Part shown: positions 17,470 to 26,173 of the stretch, in pieces
Numbering within the stretch: position 1 is the first letter of the stretch
How the letters are laid out: each line of letters opens with the position of its first letter
Assembly: GCA_910584995.1 (NCBI GenBank)
Contig: CAJUDW010000020.1
Location: 1-48,335 of the forward strand
Direction: 5' to 3'
Source of the DNA: an uncultured Oscillibacter sp.
Lineage (GTDB): Bacteria; Bacillota; Clostridia; Oscillospirales; Oscillospiraceae
Length of the DNA stretch: 48,335 nucleotides
The notes under the pieces: generated by a model
Databases searched by the model: none
What the model was told of the DNA's origin: nothing
The model's input: the letters and a program-made list of their open reading frames with translations, nothing else
Translations under genes and position numbers: made by a program

Positions 17470-18030
17470 CTACGGCAGTTCCTCCGTCCTCCGCAGCAAC
17501 GCCTTGTGGGAGGTGCCCTGGAAGAGGACACAGACGACTTCCAGGAATTCCGACATGTCGTAGCCCATGTCCTGATCCAGCCAGTCCAACACCAGGCCCA
17601 TGCCTGCGCACTGGTAGAAGTGGCACAGTACCGGCAGCGTCTCCAAGTCCGCGCCCAGGGTGCTTTTCACCCCTTCGGCGTACATACCTACCGCGTGGCG
17701 GATCATGCTCCGCAGGTGCCGCAGGAATACATCCCGCTGTACGGAGCGGTAAATATGGAGGATTGCCCGCTTCCGGGCAATGCACCCCTCCACCAGGGGC
17801 GTCAGGCACTCCTGGGGATTCCCAAACTGGAAGTGCAGTTTTACGATATCGTCCACCCAGGCCGCCATGGTGGCCTCCGCCAGGGCGGGGATGTCCTGGA
17901 AGTGGTAGTAAAAGGTGTTCCGGTTCAGCTGGCAGCGGTCCGCAATCTCCTTCACGGTGATTTTGCTATAGGGCATTTCCTCCAGAAGCTGCCAGAAAGC
18001 CTCGCTGATCTCCTGCTTGGTACGGTTCAT
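17470..18030 (-). CDS. TetR/AcrR-family transcriptional regulator
   Basis: The 186-residue protein has an N-terminal TetR helix-turn-helix (ITVKEIADRCQLNRNTFYYHF at about 23-43) and an all-helical C-terminal ligand domain. The ATG at 18030 has GGAGG six bases upstream; the frame runs open much further on the minus strand, but only as a shadow of the gene at 18148. It is divergent from the exported coiled-coil protein and the MMPL transporter, and convergent with the ABC operon. It is therefore probably the local regulator of export genes. A TTTGC-N11-GCAAA pair (18052-18056, 18068-18072) overlaps its own -10 box and could be an operator. Confidence 0.88.
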   Translation of the reverse strand: MNRTKQEISEAFWQLLEEMPYSKITVKEIADRCQLNRNTFYYHFQDIPALAEATMAAWVDDIVKLHFQFGNPQECLTPLVEGCIARKRAILHIYRSVQRDVFLRHLRSMIRHAVGMYAEGVKSTLGADLETLPVLCHFYQCAGMGLVLDWLDQDMGYDMSEFLEVVCVLFQGTSHKALLRRTEELP

Positions 18031-18061
18031 AGGCGGCCTCCTTCCGGCTGTTTTGCCCAAT

Positions 18062-18090
18062 AGTATAGCAAAGAACGGCGGCCCTGGCAA
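18062..18090 (-). promoter_or_regulatory. Promoter of the TetR gene with a candidate operator
   Basis: On the minus strand TTGCCA (18085-18090) and TATACT (18062-18067) are separated by 17 bases. The inverted pair TTTGC/GCAAA at 18052-18072 straddles the -10 box. The opposite promoter for the 18148 gene is not clear; an AT-rich stretch at 18120-18135 lies just before it. Confidence 0.6.
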
Positions 18091-18147
18091 GCGGGGCTGC
18101 CGCAAAACCCTGTTTTGGCTATCAATTATTTTTTGGAGTGATGAGAC

Positions 18148-20673
18148 ATGAAACGATTCCCCGGAACCGGCCGCTGCGCCCTGGCCTTGGGCCTTGCCGT
18201 CATACTGGCGGCCCTTCCCGCCGCCGCAGCGGAGCCCATCGGCGACAGCGTGGCCCCTACCTGCGACGAGGCCTACTACGCCACCCTGGACTACTATGGC
18301 AACCTCACCGAGGGCAGCGTAGTGAAAAGCTATACCCTCAATGGTGCATCCGGCCTGACAGACCGGGGGAATTATGACCAGGTGGTAAATCTCACCGACG
18401 GCACCGATCCGGTGATCCGGGACGGCGTTACGGAATTCCACTTTCAGCAGCCCCCCTCCCATTTCTACTTTGAGGGCAAGACGGCGGAGCCCTTCCAAAA
18501 CCTGCCCTGGACCCTGGCCATCTCCTATACCCTCAACGGCGTGGCTGCCCGGGCGGAGGATCTGGCGGGAAAGACCGGCGTTGTAGAGATCACCGTGGAC
18601 GCCGTTCCCAATGAAAATGCCGGGGAATACGCCCGGTACAACTATACCCTGGAGGCCATGGCCATGTTCAACCAGGACGATATCCTGTCCCTGGAGGCCC
18701 CCGGCGCCCAGGTGCAGCTGATCGGGAACCTGCGGGCGGTGCTGTTTGTCGCCCTGCCGGGGGAGGAGCAGCACTTTGTCATCCGGGTGGGGGCGGAGGA
18801 CTTCTCCTTTGGGGGCATAACCTTCCTGATGGTTCCCGCCACCCTGGGCCAGCTGGAGGAGATTGCCAAACTCTCCCAGAGGAAGGATGATCTGGAGGAG
18901 GATTATAACACCCTCTCCGGCAGCCTGGACACCCTGATGGACTCCTTCATGGCCCTCAGCGGCAGCCTGCGGGAGACCGCCGACGGCCTGGATGAACTGA
19001 ACCGGGCTCGGGGGACCATCTCCGCCGGCAAGGATCAGATCTACGGGGACGGGGACCGGGTGCTGGAGGATCTGGAGCGGCTGAATGGCTCCCTGGGCCG
19101 TCTTCCCGGCCATCTGGACAACTCCGGGGACTCCGTTGACGAGGTAACCGGCGCCATGTCGGACGTGGCGGACGCCGCCGCTGGCATGCGGGAGAGTTTG
19201 GATGACGTGGATCACTGCCTCCGGGATTTGGAGGGGGATCTCCGGGCCATCCGGGATGGCAGCGGCAGTATGGAAAGCAACCTGGATAAGCTTGGGGCGG
19301 ATCTGCGGGCCCTGCGGGAAAGCCTGAAGGAATGCGAAGAACTGCTGAAAGCCCTGGATATCCGGATCAGCGGCGGCGTTATTACGGAAATCCCGGAAAA
19401 TATCCTGCGGCACATCAAACTCCAGGGAGAGAAACTCTCGGACATCGTGACCCAGGTGGGCCGCCTGGAGGCTGCGTGGGCCGCCGCGGCCCAGGGGGCG
19501 GAGGCCATCGGCTGCCGCCAGTTCCAAATCGCGGCCCTGCTGGCCTCCGGTTCCGCCGCCTCCCCGGAGCAGGCCCAGGCCATGCTGGATCAGGTTCAGG
19601 CGGCGGATACCGCCATCTCGGCGGTACAGGCGGCCCAGCCGGGGCTGACGGCAGAGCAGGCGGTGCAGTACCTGGTAACAGCCGGCATGATGACAGGGGA
19701 ACAGGCGGCGGCATACGCTGCCGCAAAGCCAAAACTGGCCCTCATGGAGCAGGTCTTCGCCGCCGCGGCAGGCGGCGGGGACCGCTCCCTGGATAAGGCG
19801 GGGTTCTATACCGCCATGCTGATGCTCAGCGATATCACGAAACTTCCGGCAGAACAGCAGACGCCGGAAAAAATCGCCGCCACCCTGGCAAAAAAGGATC
19901 TCTACGCCCGGAAGGGCAGGCTCCTCTTAAAACTGGATCAGGACTATGACACGGCAAAGCTTACCGGGCTCCTGGAGACCTTGGGCTCCCTGCTGGAGCA
20001 CCTGGGCAGCGGCGGGCTCACCGGGGATCTTGGCAGCCTGGTGAAGAAGTCCGACGATCTCCTGGGTACCTTGGGAGGGACCACCGGCGCGGGCCGGGAT
20101 GTGCTGGCCCGGGTGGACAGCCTCCTGGCGGAGATCCGGGATTTGGACGATACCGTCAATGACCAGGTGCCCGGGATTCACGAGGCCCTGGAGGATACCC
20201 GGAAGCTGGTGGAGGACATGATAGACATCACCGGCGACACCACCGGCTTCCTCACCTCCTTCCGCCAGCTGGCCAGGACCTCCGGCACCCAGCTGGACAA
20301 GGGCACCCAGGACAGCCTGGCCGCCCTGGCGGAGACGCTGCGGAAAACTGCCCGCAGCACGGATTCTGTCGGGGATGTCCGGCAGGCCAAGGATCAAATT
20401 GATGGGATCGTCCGGGATACCTGGACAGAATACACCGGTGAGGTAAACAATATCCTGCTGATGGACGCCGGGGCGGCGGCAGTGTCCCTGACCTCGGAGG
20501 AGAACCCTTCGCCCTCCAGCGTGCAGGTGTTGATCCGCTCCCAGGAGATCAAGGCGGAGGAGCCGGAAGCGGAGGCCAAGGCCGGGGAAACGGCGGCGCA
20601 GACCACCTTCTGGGAGCGGGTGGCCCAGATGTTCCTGGATTTCTGGGCTGCCATTACCGGGATTTTCCCATAA
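18148..20673 (+). CDS. Large exported coiled-coil protein partnered with an MMPL transporter
   Basis: The 841-residue protein begins with a clear Sec signal peptide (about 1-27, KR then a leucine/alanine core ending AAAAEP). A beta-rich region of about 200 residues follows. From about residue 245 come long heptad-rich helices in two blocks, near 245-425 and 590-760, with recurring SxxLxxLxxxL and DxLD patterns. An alanine/glutamine-rich section separates them. The C-terminus has one hydrophobic amphipathic stretch (WERVAQMFLDFWAAITGIF) that could anchor it in the membrane. The helical parts recall YhgE/Pip-type proteins, but I cannot assign a family. The MMPL gene follows, suggesting they work as one envelope export machine. 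Confidence 0.75.
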   Translation: MKRFPGTGRCALALGLAVILAALPAAAAEPIGDSVAPTCDEAYYATLDYYGNLTEGSVVKSYTLNGASGLTDRGNYDQVVNLTDGTDPVIRDGVTEFHFQQPPSHFYFEGKTAEPFQNLPWTLAISYTLNGVAARAEDLAGKTGVVEITVDAVPNENAGEYARYNYTLEAMAMFNQDDILSLEAPGAQVQLIGNLRAVLFVALPGEEQHFVIRVGAEDFSFGGITFLMVPATLGQLEEIAKLSQRKDDLEEDYNTLSGSLDTLMDSFMALSGSLRETADGLDELNRARGTISAGKDQIYGDGDRVLEDLERLNGSLGRLPGHLDNSGDSVDEVTGAMSDVADAAAGMRESLDDVDHCLRDLEGDLRAIRDGSGSMESNLDKLGADLRALRESLKECEELLKALDIRISGGVITEIPENILRHIKLQGEKLSDIVTQVGRLEAAWAAAAQGAEAIGCRQFQIAALLASGSAASPEQAQAMLDQVQAADTAISAVQAAQPGLTAEQAVQYLVTAGMMTGEQAAAYAAAKPKLALMEQVFAAAAGGGDRSLDKAGFYTAMLMLSDITKLPAEQQTPEKIAATLAKKDLYARKGRLLLKLDQDYDTAKLTGLLETLGSLLEHLGSGGLTGDLGSLVKKSDDLLGTLGGTTGAGRDVLARVDSLLAEIRDLDDTVNDQVPGIHEALEDTRKLVEDMIDITGDTTGFLTSFRQLARTSGTQLDKGTQDSLAALAETLRKTARSTDSVGDVRQAKDQIDGIVRDTWTEYTGEVNNILLMDAGAAAVSLTSEENPSPSSVQVLIRSQEIKAEEPEAEAKAGETAAQTTFWERVAQMFLDFWAAITGIFP

Positions 20674-20691
20674 AGCCGGCGCGGTTGAAAA

Positions 20692-20806
20692 GGGGCATTT
20701 GCCCCCTCCCGGCCGGCGCCCATTGCGCCAGCCAGACGCGGAAGGCCGCATGTGCGGCCCGCGGTATTGCGCTGCGCTGAAAAGCATCCAACGGATGCTT
20801 TTCAGC
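20692..20806. repeat. Cluster of three palindromic hairpins between the coiled-coil and MMPL genes
   Basis: In the 180-190 bp gap three perfect hairpins follow one another: GGGGCA/TGCCCC at 20692-20705, GGCCGCA/TGCGGCC at 20743-20758 (two-base loop), and a 14-bp stem at 20776-20789 with 20793-20806 (three-base loop). None is followed by a T-run, so they are not normal terminators. They could set the ratio of the two proteins or be a REP-like dispersed repeat. Confidence 0.7.
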
Positions 20807-20863
20807 TGCGGCGGCGATGAAACGACCGCCGGATAAGAGGTTCTTGAGAATGGAGTGTTTTCT

Positions 20864-23002
20864 TTGCTGGACAGAGTTTCCCGCATCCTGACCCGGAAGC
20901 CGAAGCTGGTGGCCATGATTGCCGTGGCGCTGCTGATCCCCTCTGCCCTGGGGTATCTGGGCACCCGGGTCAACTACGATATTTTGACCTACCTGCCCCA
21001 GGATCTGGAGTCCTCCCAGGGGGAGCGGCTGCTGGAGGAGCCCTTCCATATGGCTGCCACCAGTATGTTGGTAGTGGAGGGGATGCCCGCGGCCTATACC
21101 AACGATCTCATCCATGACATCAAGAAGGTGCCCAGCGTTTCCAACGCCGTTTGGCTCTCCAACGCCGTGGGCATCCAGATCCCCGTTGACTTCATCCCCG
21201 GGGGGCTGCGGGATATGTTCTACGCCGGTGACGCCACCATGATGATCATCCAGTACGACAAGTCCGGCGCGGATCAGGAGACCATGGAGGCCATTGACGA
21301 GATCCGGAAGCTTTGCAACGAGAAGTGTTTCCTTGCGGGGTTCTCCGTGGTCATCAAGGACACCAAGGATCTGGTGGACAGGGAACTGCCTGTCTACGTG
21401 GGCCTGGCGGTGCTGCTGTCCCTGGCAGCCATGTCGTTAACCATGGAGTCCGTGGTGCTGCCCTTTGTGTTCCTGGCCAGCATCGGCATGGCGATCCTCT
21501 ATAACTTCGGCACCAACATTTTCCTGGGGCAGATCTCCTACATCACCCAGGCCATTGCCGCGGTGCTCCAGCTTGGCGTCACCATGGACTACTCCATCTT
21601 CCTCTACCATCGTTATAAAGAGGAGCAGGCCAACTGGGAGGACAAGCGGGACGCCATGGCCAAAGCTATTGCTGCGGCATTCACCTCCCTCTCCGGCTCC
21701 AGCCTCACCACCATCGCGGGCTTCCTGGCCCTGTGCTTCATGCGGCTGACCCTGGGCCGGGATATCGGCATCGTCATGGCCAAGGGCGTGGTGCTGGGGG
21801 TCGCTACCGTGGTGCTGGTGCTGCCGGCCCTGCTGCTTTTGTTTGACAGGCAGATTGAAAAGCACACCCATAAGAACCTCCTTCCGGACTTCACCAAACT
21901 CAACCATGCGGTGATCCGCCGCCGGAAGGGGCTGGCCTGCCTCTTTTTGCTGCTGTTCCTGCCTGCCATGTACGCCCAGTCCCATACGGGGGTCTACTAT
22001 AAGCTGGATGAGGCGCTGCCTCAGGACATGGCTTCGATTGTGGCCAACAACAAGCTGAAGGACCAGTTCGATATGGCCGGGTCCCACTTCATCCTCCTGC
22101 GGGACGACATCCCCGCCACGGAGATGAACCTGCTGGAGGCCTCCATCCGGGATACGGAGGGCATAACCTCCGTGCTGTCCTACCACGCCATGCTTGGCTC
22201 CGGTATTCCGGATTTTTTCATCCCGGAGGAACTGCGGAACATGCTGAAGCAGGGCGGGTATCAGCTTCTGATGGTGAACTCTTCCTGCGCCACCGCCTCT
22301 GATGAGGTCTCCGCCCAGCTGGATGCGTTGAACGAAATTGTGAAAGCCTATGATCCCAAAGCCCTGATTACCGGCGAGGCGGCCCTTACCGACGACTTGA
22401 TCGCAACCTCTGCGGTGGACTTCCAGGTGACGAACTACATCTCCATCGGGGCGATTTTGCTGATTGTGGCCTGGGTGTTCCGCTCCCTCTCCATGCCGGT
22501 GGTCCTGGTGGCCGCCATTGAACTGGCGATTTTCATCAACCAGGGGATTCCCTATTTTACCGGCACGGTCATTCCCTTTGTGTCTCCGACCATCATCGGG
22601 TGCGTCCAGCTGGGCGCCACGGTGGACTACGCAATCCTGCTGGCTACCCGGTTCCGGGAGGAACTCCAGAATGGGAAGGGGAGGGTGGAGGCCATTGAGA
22701 TCGCCGCCACTGCCTCCGACGGCTCCATTATCACCAGTTCCCTGGTTATGTTCTGCGCCACCCTGGGTGTGGGCATGATCTCGGAAATCGAGATCATCAG
22801 TTCCATCTGTGTCATGCTGGCCAGGGGCGCACTGATCTCGGCGGTGATGAGCATGTTCCTGATGCCCTCCCTCCTCTGCGTGTGCGAGCCCCTCATCAGC
22901 CGCACCAGCCTCCACTGGCGCAAAGCGAAAGCGGATCGGAAGGGGGAGGCGGCGGAGGAACGGGAGGATCCCAAGGAGCGGGAGAAAATCGGGACGCCGT
23001 AA
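20864..23002 (+). CDS. MMPL-family (RND superfamily) membrane transporter
   Basis: This roughly 712-residue protein has the MMPL layout: a helix at the N-terminus, an extracytoplasmic domain, a bundle of membrane helices, then the same again. Both halves carry the diagnostic motif, LGVTMDYSIFLYHRYKE in the first and LGATVDYAILLATRFREE in the second, with the acidic/tyrosine pair used for proton coupling. The C-terminal tail is charged and cytoplasmic. A TGGAG site eight bases before a TTG at 20864 favours that start; a GTG at 20855 in the same frame adds three residues but has poor spacing. Substrates in the family are lipids, surfactants or drugs. Probably co-transcribed with the gene at 18148. 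Confidence 0.88.
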   Translation: MLDRVSRILTRKPKLVAMIAVALLIPSALGYLGTRVNYDILTYLPQDLESSQGERLLEEPFHMAATSMLVVEGMPAAYTNDLIHDIKKVPSVSNAVWLSNAVGIQIPVDFIPGGLRDMFYAGDATMMIIQYDKSGADQETMEAIDEIRKLCNEKCFLAGFSVVIKDTKDLVDRELPVYVGLAVLLSLAAMSLTMESVVLPFVFLASIGMAILYNFGTNIFLGQISYITQAIAAVLQLGVTMDYSIFLYHRYKEEQANWEDKRDAMAKAIAAAFTSLSGSSLTTIAGFLALCFMRLTLGRDIGIVMAKGVVLGVATVVLVLPALLLLFDRQIEKHTHKNLLPDFTKLNHAVIRRRKGLACLFLLLFLPAMYAQSHTGVYYKLDEALPQDMASIVANNKLKDQFDMAGSHFILLRDDIPATEMNLLEASIRDTEGITSVLSYHAMLGSGIPDFFIPEELRNMLKQGGYQLLMVNSSCATASDEVSAQLDALNEIVKAYDPKALITGEAALTDDLIATSAVDFQVTNYISIGAILLIVAWVFRSLSMPVVLVAAIELAIFINQGIPYFTGTVIPFVSPTIIGCVQLGATVDYAILLATRFREELQNGKGRVEAIEIAATASDGSIITSSLVMFCATLGVGMISEIEIISSICVMLARGALISAVMSMFLMPSLLCVCEPLISRTSLHWRKAKADRKGEAAEEREDPKEREKIGTP

Positions 23003-23142
23003 GGGGCTTCCGGGGCCCCGGCAAAAGGGGACAGTACCTTTGCCGATGGAGGCCCTCCTATACTGCTTTTTTCTGGCGGCGGTGCCGGGACACCGGCCAT
23101 GCCCCAAGAGGCGCCGCCGTCTTTGTGAGGGGGAACAGGAAG

Positions 23143-23174
23143 CCCCGGGAGCCTTTCAGGCTCCCGGGGTTTCC
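23143..23174 (+). terminator. Intrinsic terminator after the MMPL gene
   Basis: An 11-bp perfect stem (CCCCGGGAGCC at 23143-23153 with 23159-23169) with a five-base loop is followed by a short TTT. The remaining gap of 23003-23347 shows no supportable gene. Confidence 0.65.
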
Positions 23175-23347
23175 GTGTCCATAAAGATTCCGCCGGGATC
23201 GGTATCCCGGTTTTCCGCCCTTGGCGGGGCAATCCGGCGTCCGCTTTGCATAACCGCGCTTTCCCAGGGTATCTGCTGCGGGAAGAAGGGTTTGCGTGCT
23301 TTGCCGCCTGCACTTTTTTGCCGGCGGGCAGGGCCCGGCGCATTGGG

Positions 23348-24760
23348 TCAGGATTCCCGATCCTTCATTCGCCTTTCATAGTCCTTCAGGGAGTCCAGGG
23401 CCTCCCGGGACATGGGGAGGATCACCAGGATGTTGAAGATGGTCATCAGGCCGATGCCCACGTCGCCCAGATCCCATACGAAGGTGTACGCTGCCAGGCC
23501 GCCGATGAACAGCATCACCAGGGCCAGGATCTTGTAGCCGGTCTGGGAGATCCAGTTGTCCCCGAAGAGATAGGCCACGTTGGACCGGGCGTAGAAGAGG
23601 ATGCCGATGAAGGTGGAGAAGCTGAACAGCCACAGGATCAGCGCGATGAACACCACGCCGAACCGGCCCAGGTGGTACTGCATACTGGCCTGGAGCAGAT
23701 CCATGCCCTCCAACCCGGAGATGAACTCCTGGGGGGTCACCAGCATGATGAAAGCCGTGCAGCTGCAAATGACAATCGTGTCGATGAACACGCCCAGGGC
23801 CTGCAGGAGGCCCGTCTTGGCGGGGTGGTCCGTATCCGCCGCGGCGGCGGCGCAGGGGGCGGAGCCGCTGCCGGCCTCATTGGAGAAGAGGCCCCGCTTC
23901 ACGCCGTTCATCAAAACCGCGCCGAAGCCGCCGGCCACCGCCTGCCGCAGGCCGAAGGCCTCCTGGAAGATCCGCTGGAGCACCGAGGGCATGACCTGGA
24001 TATTCATGCCGATCAGGACCAGGGTAATGACGAAATAGCACACCGCCATAATGGGCACCAGGATGTCCAGCACCTTCACCGTGGCGTTTTTCCGCAGGAC
24101 AATGACGGCGGATACCACCACCAGAACAACTGTGGTCCACAGGGGCGGGATGGAAAAGGCGTTTTGGAAGGCGGAGGAAACGGAGTTGCTGATTACCTGG
24201 CTGATGCCGCACCAGCAGATGAGGCCGGAGAGGGCAAAGAGGACAGCTACCACGGAATACCGCCGTTTTCCGCCGCCCCGTTTCCGCTCTGCAAAAACGT
24301 GGATATAATAGGCGGGGCCGCCCCGGTATCCGCCGTAGAGGGGATCCTTTTCTTTGTAAACCTGGGCCAGAACCGCTTCAATAAAAGCGGTAGAGGAGCC
24401 GATGAGGGCGGAGAGCCACATCCAGAACACGGCCCCCGCGCCGCCGGCAGAGATGGCGGCCACCACGCCGATGAGGTTTCCCATCCCCACCCGGGTGGCG
24501 GTGGAGACAATCAGGGCTTGGACGCCGGAAATGGCGCCGCCCTGGCCGCCGGTCCGCTTCTCCGCCGTAATCCGCAGCATCTCCGGGAACATGCGGATAG
24601 GCAGGAAACGGGTGCGGATGGTGAAGTAAAGTCCGGTGGGGATCAGCAGGATGACCAGCAGGGAGATGCCTACGCCCCCGCCTCCCGGCAGGGGGATAGT
24701 GATCAGGTCTCCCCAAAGGAAACCGCAGACGGCGGAAATGATGCGGATAACGACGTTCAT
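23348..24760 (-). CDS. AGCS-family sodium:alanine/glycine symporter
   Basis: The 470-residue protein has about 11 membrane helices and the family signatures: GLYFTIRTRFLPIRMF near residue 45, QALIVSTATRVGMGNLIGV, VFWMWLSALIG, GGPAYYI, and NEAGSGSAPCAAAAA about two thirds along. It imports small neutral amino acids with sodium across the cytoplasmic membrane. A GGAGGG lies close to the ATG, and a 7-bp hairpin (24772-24789) sits just upstream in the leader. It is divergent from a LysR regulator with overlapping promoters, which points to LysR control. Confidence 0.92.
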   Translation of the reverse strand: MNVVIRIISAVCGFLWGDLITIPLPGGGGVGISLLVILLIPTGLYFTIRTRFLPIRMFPEMLRITAEKRTGGQGGAISGVQALIVSTATRVGMGNLIGVVAAISAGGAGAVFWMWLSALIGSSTAFIEAVLAQVYKEKDPLYGGYRGGPAYYIHVFAERKRGGGKRRYSVVAVLFALSGLICWCGISQVISNSVSSAFQNAFSIPPLWTTVVLVVVSAVIVLRKNATVKVLDILVPIMAVCYFVITLVLIGMNIQVMPSVLQRIFQEAFGLRQAVAGGFGAVLMNGVKRGLFSNEAGSGSAPCAAAAADTDHPAKTGLLQALGVFIDTIVICSCTAFIMLVTPQEFISGLEGMDLLQASMQYHLGRFGVVFIALILWLFSFSTFIGILFYARSNVAYLFGDNWISQTGYKILALVMLFIGGLAAYTFVWDLGDVGIGLMTIFNILVILPMSREALDSLKDYERRMKDRES

Positions 24761-24789
24761 AAACCCTCCCCGCCCCGGTTTTCCGGGGC

Positions 24790-24837
24790 TTGTATTTTCT
24801 CTGCGTCTACTATATAATGTGGAGATGCATTTGTAAA
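24790..24837. promoter_or_regulatory. Overlapping divergent promoters for the symporter and the LysR gene
   Basis: Plus strand: TTGTAT (24790-24795) and TATAAT (24813-24818) with a 17-base spacer, facing the LysR gene. Minus strand: TTTACA (24832-24837) and TATAGT (24809-24814) with a 17-base spacer, facing the symporter. The two -10 boxes overlap, so the polymerases must compete. Confidence 0.7.
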
Positions 24838-24893
24838 ATGAATAATTTGAATGGATATGATTAAAATATTAAATGCAAAGGGCGGGATCGGCG

Positions 24894-25769
24894 GTGGATC
24901 TGAAAAACCTCAAGACCTTTCTCTATGCGGCAGAACTCTCTAGCTTCACCCGGGCGGCGGAGCGGCTGGGGTTCTCCCAGCCGACAGTGACCTTCCAGAT
25001 TAAGCAGCTGGAGCGGGAATTGGATACCCATCTTTTTGAGCGGGTCCGCCATACGGTCAAGCTGACGGAGGAGGGGCGGGCGGTCCTCCGGTACGCCTAC
25101 CAAATCGACAAGCTGACCACAGAACTGGACACCGAACTGCGTTCGGAGCAGGGGGTGCCTACCGGCCATGTGCGCCTTGCCATGGCGGACTCCCTCTGCG
25201 ACCGGATGGACGGCGCGTTCAGGGATTTCTGGAGCCGGTATCCCGGCATCCGGCTGAAAATCACCGCCGCAGGGACAGGGGAGATGTTCCGCCTGCTGAA
25301 CCACAACGACGTGGATCTGGTGCTGACCCTGGACGGGCGGATCTATGATGCGGAGTATACCCTTATCCACGAGGAGCGGGCGGGGACCCATTTCGTGGCG
25401 GCGGCGGACCACCCGCTGGCAGGGCGGCGGATAGGCGTCCGGGAACTGATGGCCTGCCCCTTCCTCCTGACGGAAAAGGGCATGAGTTACCGCCGCCTGC
25501 TGGACGAGGGGCTGGCGGCCCGGTCACTGGAGATCATCCCGGCACTGGAAACCGGCAACGTAGGCCTCATCTGCCGCCTGGCAGAGCAGGGGGCGGGCTG
25601 TTCCTTCCTGCCGGATTACGCCACGGAGGAGGCCGTGGCGGCGGGCCGTCTGGCGCGGCTGGCGGTGGAGGATTTTGAAATTGATATCTGGAAGCAGCTT
25701 TTCTGCCACCGGGACAAGTGGATCTCCCGGCCCATCCGGGCGGTGATGGACTACTGCCGGAGGATTTGA
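24894..25769 (+). CDS. LysR-family transcriptional regulator
   Basis: The protein has 291 residues from the GTG at 24894: VDLKNLKTFLYAAELSSFTRAAERLGFSQPTVTFQIKQLE is the classic LysR winged helix-turn-helix start (quoted in pieces: LKNLKTFLYAAE, SFTRAAERLGFSQP, TVTFQIKQLE). The C-terminal substrate domain spans about 90-290 with GHVRLAMADSL and VDLVLTLDG. An ATG at 24873 in frame would add seven residues but lacks a ribosome site; GGGCGGG precedes the GTG. Divergence from the AGCS symporter suggests that it controls amino-acid uptake. Confidence 0.9.
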   Translation: MDLKNLKTFLYAAELSSFTRAAERLGFSQPTVTFQIKQLERELDTHLFERVRHTVKLTEEGRAVLRYAYQIDKLTTELDTELRSEQGVPTGHVRLAMADSLCDRMDGAFRDFWSRYPGIRLKITAAGTGEMFRLLNHNDVDLVLTLDGRIYDAEYTLIHEERAGTHFVAAADHPLAGRRIGVRELMACPFLLTEKGMSYRRLLDEGLAARSLEIIPALETGNVGLICRLAEQGAGCSFLPDYATEEAVAAGRLARLAVEDFEIDIWKQLFCHRDKWISRPIRAVMDYCRRI

Positions 25770-25802
25770 AGGCGGCAGGCCGGGAAAAATTTCAAAAACA
25801 GG

Positions 25803-25831
25803 TTGACCGCGGGATTTTCCTGTGATATAAT
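25803..25831 (+). promoter_or_regulatory. Promoter of the rpmG-secE-nusG-rplK-rplA operon
   Basis: TTGACC (25803-25808) and TATAAT (25826-25831) are separated by 17 bases. No gene lies between it and rpmG, which starts 166 bases later, so the transcript has a leader of about 160 bases. Confidence 0.85.
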
Positions 25832-25892
25832 ACCGTTTACCTGTGAGATGGGGCTTTATTGTCGTGCGCTTTTTCGCTTTTCGGCCGCGGCA

Positions 25893-25976
25893 GGGAGGGC
25901 CCCTCCCGAAACAGGGAGGCAGTCGGTATCCCCGGCGGGCCTTTTCAGTTGAAGGCCGCAGACCGGAGACGATACC
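25893..25976 (+). promoter_or_regulatory. Structured 5' leader of the rpmG operon
   Basis: CCTCCC at 25902-25907 can pair either with GGGAGG at 25893-25898 or with a second GGGAGG at 25914-25919, so two hairpins exclude each other. Downstream, GGTATC (25925-25930) pairs with GATACC (25971-25976) and encloses a GGCCTT/AAGGCC hairpin (25938-25957), ending just before the AAGGAGG of rpmG. This resembles a regulatory leader, but I do not recognise a known family. Confidence 0.45.
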
Positions 25977-25997
25977 AATAATAAGGAGGTGCCGTTA

Positions 25998-26147
25998 ATG
26001 CGCGTAAAAGTCACTTTGAGGTGCAATGAGTGCAAGCAGAGGAACTACAATACCATGAAGAACAAGAAAAACACCCCGGACAAGCTGGAACTGAACAAGT
26101 ATTGTCCTTTCTGCAAGAAGCACACGCTCCACAGCGAGACCAAGTAA
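25998..26147 (+). CDS. rpmG: 50S ribosomal protein L33 (zinc-binding, Cys4 type)
   Basis: The 49-residue protein keeps both zinc knuckles: CNEC with C9/C12 and CPFC with C36/C39. The surrounding RNYNTMKNKKNTPDKLELNKY is the standard L33 core. AAGGAGG is nine to ten bases before the ATG. The rpmG-secE-nusG order is the normal arrangement in Firmicutes. Confidence 0.97.
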   Translation: MRVKVTLRCNECKQRNYNTMKNKKNTPDKLELNKYCPFCKKHTLHSETK

Positions 26148-26173
26148 CGAAATTGAGAAAGGGCGTGTAAAGT

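Noticed and set aside
18031..19527. Minus-strand open frame extending the TetR gene upstream by about 500 codons
   Set aside because: It is antisense to the signal-peptide coiled-coil gene and has low-complexity composition. The TetR start with GGAGG at 18037-18041 is clear.
21437..23107. 556-codon minus-strand open frame opposite the MMPL gene
   Set aside because: It is rich in H, G, Q and R, typical of an antisense shadow of GC-rich coding sequence, and has no motif.
23246..24817. 523-codon plus-strand open frame opposite the AGCS symporter
   Set aside because: The same kind of shadow. The opposite strand has clear AGCS motifs and membrane helices.
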